Shown one piece after another: positions 9,033-14,870 of a DNA stretch of 14,870 bases; within the stretch, counting starts at the first letter, position 1, and each line of letters opens with the position of its first letter. The DNA is from Polyrhizophydium stewartii (lineage: Eukaryota; Chytridiomycota; Chytridiomycetes; Rhizophydiales). The position numbers were made by a program, and so were the translations under genes. The stretch is from contig JADGIZ010000370.1 of assembly GCA_027604665.1 (NCBI GenBank), forward strand, positions 1-14,870, read 5' to 3'. The notes under the pieces are model-generated. The model saw nothing but the letters and a program-made list of their open reading frames with translations, was not told where the DNA came from and did not search any database.

Positions 9033-12000
9033 ATGAGTACGGCGGCGTGTCGGACGCTTGGCCACACCGACGCACCGATGCAGCCCGCACGCCGCGGCGG
9101 CGGAGCCAAGAGTGGCGCGGCGCAGCAGCGCACGATCAGCTCGTTCTTTGCGCCTGCTGGTGGCTCGCGGCAGCCACCTGTCGCCGCTCCCCGCGAGGCG
9201 AGCCAGCCTGTGCACGACTCCCTCGACACCTCGGCCTCAGTCCCGACGCCCGCGCCGCCTGCGAGCCCGGTGCAGCCGGCGCGGCCCGCCAAGCGCGACA
9301 CCTCCAAGGGTCTGCTGCAGCGCTTCCGCATGCCAAGCGGCACCGTGGCCGCCCCTGCCGGCGGGATGGCCAGCGCAGGCGACCACGGTGCGCTGCCGTC
9401 CAGCCGTCCGGACGAGCCCAAGGCCCCGGCGGCAGAGTCCGACGGCATGTCAAGCCGCGAGCGCATCCGCCAGAAGCTCGCGGGCTTTGTCGCCGCTGGA
9501 CGAACCCTCAAGCGTGCGCGCTCGCTGTCGCCGCCGCCGTCACAGCTGCCCGAGCGAGCCGCCAGCAGAAACGATGATCGAGGCGATGATGGTGGCGACA
9601 GCGACGACGATGGCGGCGACAACGACGGCGATGGCGGCGATGGCGACGACGGCCAGATGAGCGGCAGCCGGCGCCCCATCACAGATCGCACGCCGCCGAC
9701 GACGCCGCGCAAGTTTGGTCGGGCAGGCTCGCAGCCCGCGGCGCGATCCGTATCGGCGAGAACCGACGCCAGCACACCGCCGCCCAAGAAGCCGCGCAAG
9801 GGCGAGAAGCTCACGCCGCTCGAGCAGCAGTTCCTCGAGATCAAGTCGGCGCACCCAGACGTCCTGCTCTTTGTCGAGGTCGGCTACAAGTACCGCTTCT
9901 TTGGCGAGGACGCCAAGATTGCGTCGCGCGAGCTGGGCATCGTGGCGTTCATGGACCACTCGATGATGACGGCGTCGATCCCCGTGCACCGGCTCGAGGT
10001 GCATGTCAAGAAGCTTGTCAACCTGGGCCACAAGGCCGGCGTTGTGCGGCAGACCGAGACCGCGGCGCTCAAGGCCGCCGGGAGCAACAAGAGCGCGCCG
10101 TTTGTGCGGCAGCTTGCCAATGTGTACACGCGCGGCACGATGCTGTTTGATATGGAGGCGCACAGCGACGACGCCGTTGAGGCGTCTGGCGTCGAGTCAG
10201 AGTTTCTTGTCGTGTTGCACGAGTACAAGGTCACGGAGAGCGGCGACTGCCGCATCGCCATCTTGGTGCGTGCTTGCATGATTCCGACCACCTGTCCGCC
10301 CCGGCAGGCTGACTCTGGATGCGGATCTCGCAGGCGGTGCAGCTGTCGACCGCGACGGTCGTGTACGACGACTTTGCGGATAACTTTATGCGCACGGAGC
10401 TCGAGACGCGGCTGTCGCACGTTGAGCCTGCCGAGTTGCTGCTGCCCGTCACTCCGCTCAGCACCCCGACGCAAAAGGTCATTGGGCTGGCGCACAGCAA
10501 GCTGTCCCGAGTCAGCGAGTCGGTGCGCATCGAGCGGCGACATGGCTTTGATCGCAAGCCCGAGCTGGCGCGCCAGGATATCATGGATACCGTGTCTGGG
10601 AGTGGCAAGCCGCGGTGGATCCAAGGTGCGTCGCCGTCGACTGGTCTGCAAACTGCGCTGTGGATGCTGAGAGCCACTCTGCTGGACGTCGATGTCTTGC
10701 TATGCGTGCGCCAGATCTGCCGCTGGCCGTGTTCCCGTCGCTGGTGGTGCTGCACGAGTACTTGACCGATTTTGGGCTCTCGGACCTGCTGAGCATGGAC
10801 GTGCAGCCCAAGCCGTTTGGGCAGATTGGGTACATGAATCTCAACGCCAACACGCTCGCGAGCCTCGAGATCTTCCGCAACCAGGGCAACGGATCGACGT
10901 CCGGGTCGCTGTTTGAGGCCATGAACACGACCAAAACGCGGTTTGGCCGGCGCATGCTGCGGCAGTGGCTTGCGCGGCCGCTCATCCATGTCGAGTTGGG
11001 TTGATTCGCCTCTGGTTGTGTGATTGTCGATTGACTGGCAAGGCTGACGCGGCGTTGCGCGCGGCGGCTGGCTGGTGGCGGCGATGCGAGGACAGACAGC
11101 TGCAGCAGCGGCTCGACGCGGTCGACGAGCTGCGCGCGCTGCTCGCCGACGAGAACGCCGCGATCCTGCGCGCGCGGTCGATCCTCTCGCAGCTGCCTGA
11201 CCTCGAAAAGGGCCTCCCGCGCATCTACTTCCAGCGCGCGTCGCCGCTCGAGGTCTGGCGCGTAATCAGCGCGCTCAAGCTCGTGCGCAGCATGTTCCCC
11301 AACGGCGTCGACCAGCGCATTCGATCGCCGCTGTTGCGCGGGCTGATGGAGCCGCTGTGGGAGACGCTGGAGCCTGTTGCCGAGCTGGTGGCGCGCGTGT
11401 CGAGGGACGGCGCGCAGGCCAACAACAAGCTGCTGTTTTTCGAGAGCACCGAGATGTACCCCGAGATTGGCCAGTGGGTCGATACCGAGCGCGAGGTGCT
11501 TGCGCGGCTGTCAGACCACTTGGACGAGGTCCGCGCCGTGCTCAAGATGCCCAAGCTCGAGTATACCACCGTCAGCGGCGTCGAGTTCTTGGTTGAGCTG
11601 ACGAACACGCGGGCGAGCAAGGCGCCGCCGTCGTGGATCAAGATCAGCACGTGAGTGGCAGGATTGGTGCTGCATCGCGCTGTGCGCGCTGGCGGGGAGG
11701 GGCGGCGGAAGAAGCAGATGCTGACTTGCGTGCGTGCACCGGCAGCACCAAGGCCGTGTCTCGCTTCCACACGCCGCAGGTCGTCAAGCTTATCCAGGAG
11801 CGCAACTGCGCCGTAGAGGAGCTCAATGCCGCGTGCGAGCGCGCGTTCAAGTCGTTCATGGCGTGCGTGTGTGCCGTGCCGTCAGATCAAAGGGGACCTG
11901 AACGACGGCTGCTGACGCGATGACGCTCCGCACGCAAGCGAGGTGTCGAGCCACTTCCAGGTGTTCCGGCAGGCGATCCGGTCGATTGCCGTGCTCGACT

Positions 12001-13046
12001 GCCTGTTCTGCCTGTCGCGCATCGCCGACAACCCGCAGTACACACGGCCAACGTTTGCAGAGCAGCCCATGATCGCCGCAAAGAACTCGCTCAACCCGAT
12101 CCTGCACCGGCTGCACGACGGGTACGTGCCCAACGACGTTGCGCTCGACGCGGCGACGGGCCCGCGGTGCCTGCTCATCACGGGACCCAACATGGGCGGC
12201 AAGTCGTGTTTTGTCAAGCAGGTCGCGCTCATGTGCGTGATGGCGCAAGTAGGCGCGTACGTGCCCGCGCAGCAGGCGACCATGGGCGTGTTTGACAGCA
12301 TCCACGTGCGCATGGGCGCCGCGGACGATCTCGCGCGCAACCAGTCCACGTTCATGAAGGAGATGCAGGACACGTCGGCCATCCTGCGGCGGTGCACGGA
12401 CCGGTCGCTGGTCATTCTCGACGAGCTCGGCCGCGGCACGGCCACGTTTGATGGTACGGCGATTGCGTATGCCACGCTCAGGCACCTTGCGGAGCAGGTG
12501 CGCTGCGTCACGCTGTTTGTCACGCATTATCCGTCACTGGGTGCGCTGGCGGACGAGGTCGCCGGCGGCGCGATCCGCAACGTGCACATGAGCTTTCTCA
12601 GGACGGGACGCAGCAGCAGCGATGCCGCCTCAGAGGGGGCGGATGCGGATGCCAGCTCATCCGCGGCAGGGGACAAGGACGGCGACACTCTGATGGCAAG
12701 CGAGCTGGACCGAGCGCATGGGCCGAGCGCCGACAGGCACGACGGCGACGAGGAGATTGTGTTCCTGCACAAGCTGGCGGACGGCGTGTCCAAGCACTCG
12801 TACGGCCTCAACGTCGCGCGGCTCGCCAACGTGCCGGCCGAGGTGATCTCGGTCGCGGCGCGCAAGTCGCGCGAGCTCGAGGCCGCGACGGAGCGCCGCA
12901 CCGCTGTGGCCGCCGCGGACAGCAGGCGCAAGCTGTTTGTGGAGCTGGTGCGTGCTGCCGAGGCCGGAAATGCCGCGGACACGCTGCTGGGGCTCTTCCA
13001 GCGGGCCGCTCGGCTTGTCCCGCCCGCAGATGCGCAGGCAGACTAA
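9033..13046 (+). CDS. MSH3: DNA mismatch repair protein MSH3 (MutS-beta subunit)
   Basis: Pairs with MSH2 to recognise insertion-deletion loops in the nucleus. Exons 9033-10265, 10334-10625, 10715-10989, 11091-11650, 11746-11862 and 11939-13046 join to 1194 residues (human about 1137). The N-terminus carries a PCNA-binding PIP box, QRTISSFF (32-39), then a disordered region with an Asp/Gly-rich tract (180-209). MutS domain I begins at about 261 ([11 protein letters not shown]). The MSH3 signature [13 protein letters not shown] includes the mismatch-binding Tyr285-Lys286, followed by [14 protein letters not shown] and [18 protein letters not shown] sequence reads TTKAVSRFH here. The ATPase has Walker A GPNMGGKS (908-915), Walker [10 protein letters not shown] (Asp987, Glu988) and LFVTHYP (1018-1024). 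An acidic Ser-rich insertion lies at about 1048-1097. The ATG at 9033 is used; Met16 (9078) is an alternative that keeps the PIP box. The intron 10990-11090 has an unusual GTCGAG donor. The GTATFDG motif after Walker B is MSH6-like. Confidence 0.95.
9570..9656 (+). repeat. GAT/GAC/GGC trinucleotide-like tract (Asp/Gly-rich)
   Basis: An imperfect array of GAY and GGY codons encodes almost only Asp and Gly (with a few Asn, Ser and Arg) at about residues 180-208 of MSH3, between the PIP box and MutS domain I. This segment is a disordered linker in the family. The repeat also opens long shadow frames on the other strand. Confidence 0.85.
10990..11090 (+). other. MSH3 intron with atypical GTCGAG donor
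   Basis: The upstream frame stops soon after (TGA at 11003-11005) and the next exon resumes at [11 protein letters not shown]. Joining 10989 to 11091 gives PLIHDRQLQQR, which keeps the 11-residue spacing from Pro to Arg seen in human MSH3 and E. coli MutS. The only frame-compatible GT near the end of the exon is GTCGAG at 10990. A GCTGAC branch motif lies at about 11043. An alternative acceptor at 11042 would add 16 residues. Confidence 0.7.
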
Positions 13047-13196
13047 GCAAGCATAAACAAAGCGGTGCGAGTACACAGCATGGCGCGCTCGCCGCTGTAT
13101 TTGCCAGCTGTCGCGGGCTCGAGACGCTCTTCCAACGACGGGTCCTTATGCCGGCAGCGCCGAGATCGGGTGTATGTGCTGGTGTTTGTGGGATGC
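13047..13196. other. Convergent 3' intergenic spacer between MSH3 and UBA3
   Basis: This 150-bp tail-to-tail spacer follows the MSH3 stop (13044-13046) and the UBA3 stop (13199-13197). The only poly(A)-like element is CATAAA at 13052-13057 on the plus strand, which is very close to the MSH3 stop. Nothing else is recognised. Confidence 0.55.
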
Positions 13197-14802
13197 TCAG
13201 ATGAACTCGAGGGTGAGCTGGAGGCTGATGGGGATGTTGGCGTCGGTGATGGTGATCTCTTCGCCCGGCGCAACAAGGTCCCTTATCTTCCTGTCGAGGT
13301 TGGGGCGGGTCATCTCCAGCAGCATGGGCGGGGCTTGCATGAACAGCGACTTTGCGGCCGTGCGCAGCGACGGGGCCTTGAGCTGACTGGCAGGGGCAAG
13401 CCGAGCGAGGTGCAGCGAAAGAGACATGGTCAGCAAACGCGGGACGACGAAGCTGCTTGCGGTGATTGCGATGCAGACAAACGCACACTTCCTGGGTGTC
13501 GAGGAGCATGTCGAGCAGCTCGCTGAGGGTCTTTTCGGGGTCGATTCTGAGCTTGATCTGGGCAGAGCCGCAGACGGGGCACTCGTCCTTGCGCTGCAGC
13601 TCAAAGGTGTACGTGTATACGCTGTCGTCGCCGACATACATCATGTAGTTGCACATGTACGTTGTGCAGTTGGTTGCGATCTTGAACGCCTCGTTGGCGC
13701 ACGAGGCTGGGATGCGGGCGGGCGTCAGATTGGCGCCGGTGGGAGACCCTCCCCGTGGACTGAGGGCAGCGAGCGGGCCTTACCGGCGACGATGGCGTTT
13801 GTGGATGCGATGGCGGGGATGATGTTCTTGACGACGCCCTGGGTCAGGGTGTATGTGATGCCGGTGATGTTGAACTCGCGGCCGCGGTCGAGGGCGGTGT
13901 TGAGGAGCCACTTGATGTGGTCCGGGTCGTCGCCGTCAATCTTCTTGTCCGGGAAGGCCTTTGGCCATGCGACGGACGAGGCCCACTCGATGCAGTGCTC
14001 CGGCAGGCGCGGGGTGTTTGCGATGGTGCACATGGGGAAGGTCGTTGGCTTTGTCTGCATGTCGAGCGAGCACTCGTAGCAGGCCGAGATGCGGGGCAGG
14101 ATGACACGGCTCTGGCCCTTGAAGCCTGGAGAGCGGCAGGCAGGCGGGCAGATGCAAGATGGGGCGTCAGCATTGGGGATGTGCGGCGGTCGGGCGGGGG
14201 AGAGCGGGACGCACCCTCGGTGCCGCCGTCGATGATGGGCTTGAGGGTCTCTGGGTCTCCCTCGTCGAACATGCCGACGATGGTGGCGTTTGCCCAGCGG
14301 CGGGCCTCGACCGAGTCGAGGCCGCAGATGATGATGCTGAACTGCTTGTAGTACTCCTCGTCCTTGTCCTGGATCTTGCCAAAGTAGCTGTGCGGGCCAG
14401 GCGTCAGCACGCAGACGACGAGGCGTCGGGCAGGGGTTTTGGGAGAGGCGGCTCACGGGGTGACGGTGACGCCGGGCACGCGGTTCATGACGAACTCTGC
14501 GGCGACGATGGCCTTTGGCTTTCCGACGTCCTTGTGGCTGCGTGCGGTGTGTGCGGCGCGGGAGTCAGCCAGAGTGCTGCCGAGCGAGTGTTTGTTGGCA
14601 GGGCGAGGTCGGCCGAGCCGTTTCGGCTGGACAAGGCGCACCGGAACAGGAACTGGCGGTTGAGGTTCGAGACGTCGATGGTGTCCATGTCGATGACATG
14701 GATGTCGCGGAAGCCGGAGAGGGCCAGGTCCTTGAGCAGCTCGCAGCCCAGGCCGCCGGCGCCGATGACCAGGATCTTGCAGGAGTGGAGGAAGTCCTTG
14801 AC
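13197..14802 (-). CDS. UBA3: NEDD8-activating enzyme E1 catalytic subunit UBA3, 5' exon(s) outside the window
   Basis: With its NAE1/ULA1 partner, it adenylates NEDD8 and loads it on a catalytic Cys for transfer to UBC12, which activates cullin-RING ligases. Exons in transcript order: 14802-14642, 14537-14457, 14387-14215, 14125-13784, 13706-13489 and 13382-13197, giving 386 residues. Human UBA3 has about 463, and about 65-70 N-terminal residues lie off the right edge. Visible motifs are the ATP site [20 protein letters not shown], then [35 protein letters not shown], the catalytic Cys in [39 protein letters not shown], and the zinc pairs CYEC and CPVC. The C-terminal ubiquitin-fold domain includes [12 protein letters not shown] and ends in LTLEFI. 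All active-site and zinc residues are present, so the enzyme should be functional. It converges on MSH3. Confidence 0.95.
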
Positions 14803-14870
14803 CTGGACGCGGCGGCGGGCGGGCGTCAGAGCGGCGGGTGGGCGGCAGCGGGCGGCGGCACCAGACAACG
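14803..14870 (-). other. 3' part of a UBA3 intron at the window edge
   Basis: UBA3 homology starts abruptly at 14802 ([11 protein letters not shown]). It is preceded on the minus strand by a CGTCCAG acceptor and a TCTGAC branch-like motif about 25 nt upstream, as in the other introns here. The residues encoded upstream (Ala/Pro/Arg-rich) match no part of UBA3. The rest of the intron and the first exon(s) lie outside the window. Confidence 0.8.

Noticed and set aside
8384..9577. 397-codon plus-strand frame spanning the 129-residue gene and the MSH3 start
   Set aside because: Composition is Arg/Ala/Gly-rich and domain-free. It crosses two better-supported genes on both strands, so it is a shadow frame.
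8591..9844. 417-codon minus-strand frame extending the 129-residue gene upstream into MSH3
   Set aside because: Only the part from the Met at 8941 looks like protein. The upstream part is the antisense of the MSH3 N-terminus, including its Asp/Gly tract.
9540..10163. Minus-strand frame with a run of Ala/Val/Ile that looks like membrane helices
   Set aside because: The hydrophobic run is the complement of the Asp/Gly codon array in MSH3 and has no independent gene support.
1..14870. tRNA, rRNA, transposon, CRISPR or virus-derived sequence
   Set aside because: Nearly all of the window is exon or short intron of the five genes. No terminal repeats, transposase, reverse transcriptase, array structure or cloverleaf sequence was seen.

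Overview
This window looks like nuclear DNA from a flagellated, intron-rich, GC-rich eukaryote. The best guess is a zoosporic (chytrid-like) fungus. The flagellum is inferred from a full-length-type IFT121/WDR35 gene, an intraflagellar-transport subunit that non-flagellated fungi lack. The fungal placement is inference from gene density, introns of about 55-130 nt and the overall protein resemblance. There are no rRNA or tRNA genes, mobile elements or CRISPR arrays.

Layout: (1) minus strand, 4852 down to the left edge: IFT121/WDR35 in at least 19 exons, missing only the last part of its C-terminal zinc-ribbon. (2) plus strand, 4939-8309: a two-exon, 1090-residue coiled-coil protein with a 13-proline run and a histidine-rich tract, not recognised. 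(3) minus strand, 8941-8470: a two-exon, 129-residue basic protein with a mitochondrial-type N-terminus, not recognised. (4) plus strand, 9033-13046: MSH3 mismatch-repair protein in six exons. (5) minus strand, from the right edge to 13197: UBA3, the catalytic subunit of the NEDD8-activating enzyme, lacking its 5' exon(s).

The genes alternate in strand. Two divergent pairs share very short promoters: IFT121 with the coiled-coil gene (86 bp between ATGs) and the 129-residue gene with MSH3 (91 bp). Two convergent pairs are separated by 160 and 150 bp. Almost every base is exon, short intron or a short intergenic spacer. The five genes do not form one pathway: they serve ciliary transport, DNA repair, neddylation, an unknown coiled-coil role and a probable mitochondrial role.

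I rebuilt 30 complete introns by frame and by residue alignment to the known families. They share a distinctive grammar: donors are mostly GTG and often GTGCGY rather than GTAAGT, and about half carry a GCTGAC branch-point motif. The most interesting leads are the unknown coiled-coil protein sharing a promoter with IFT121, the small mitochondrial-type protein, the MSH6-like Walker B segment inside MSH3, and the splice-signal pattern. Family comparisons are from memory of human and fungal homologues, with no database search.
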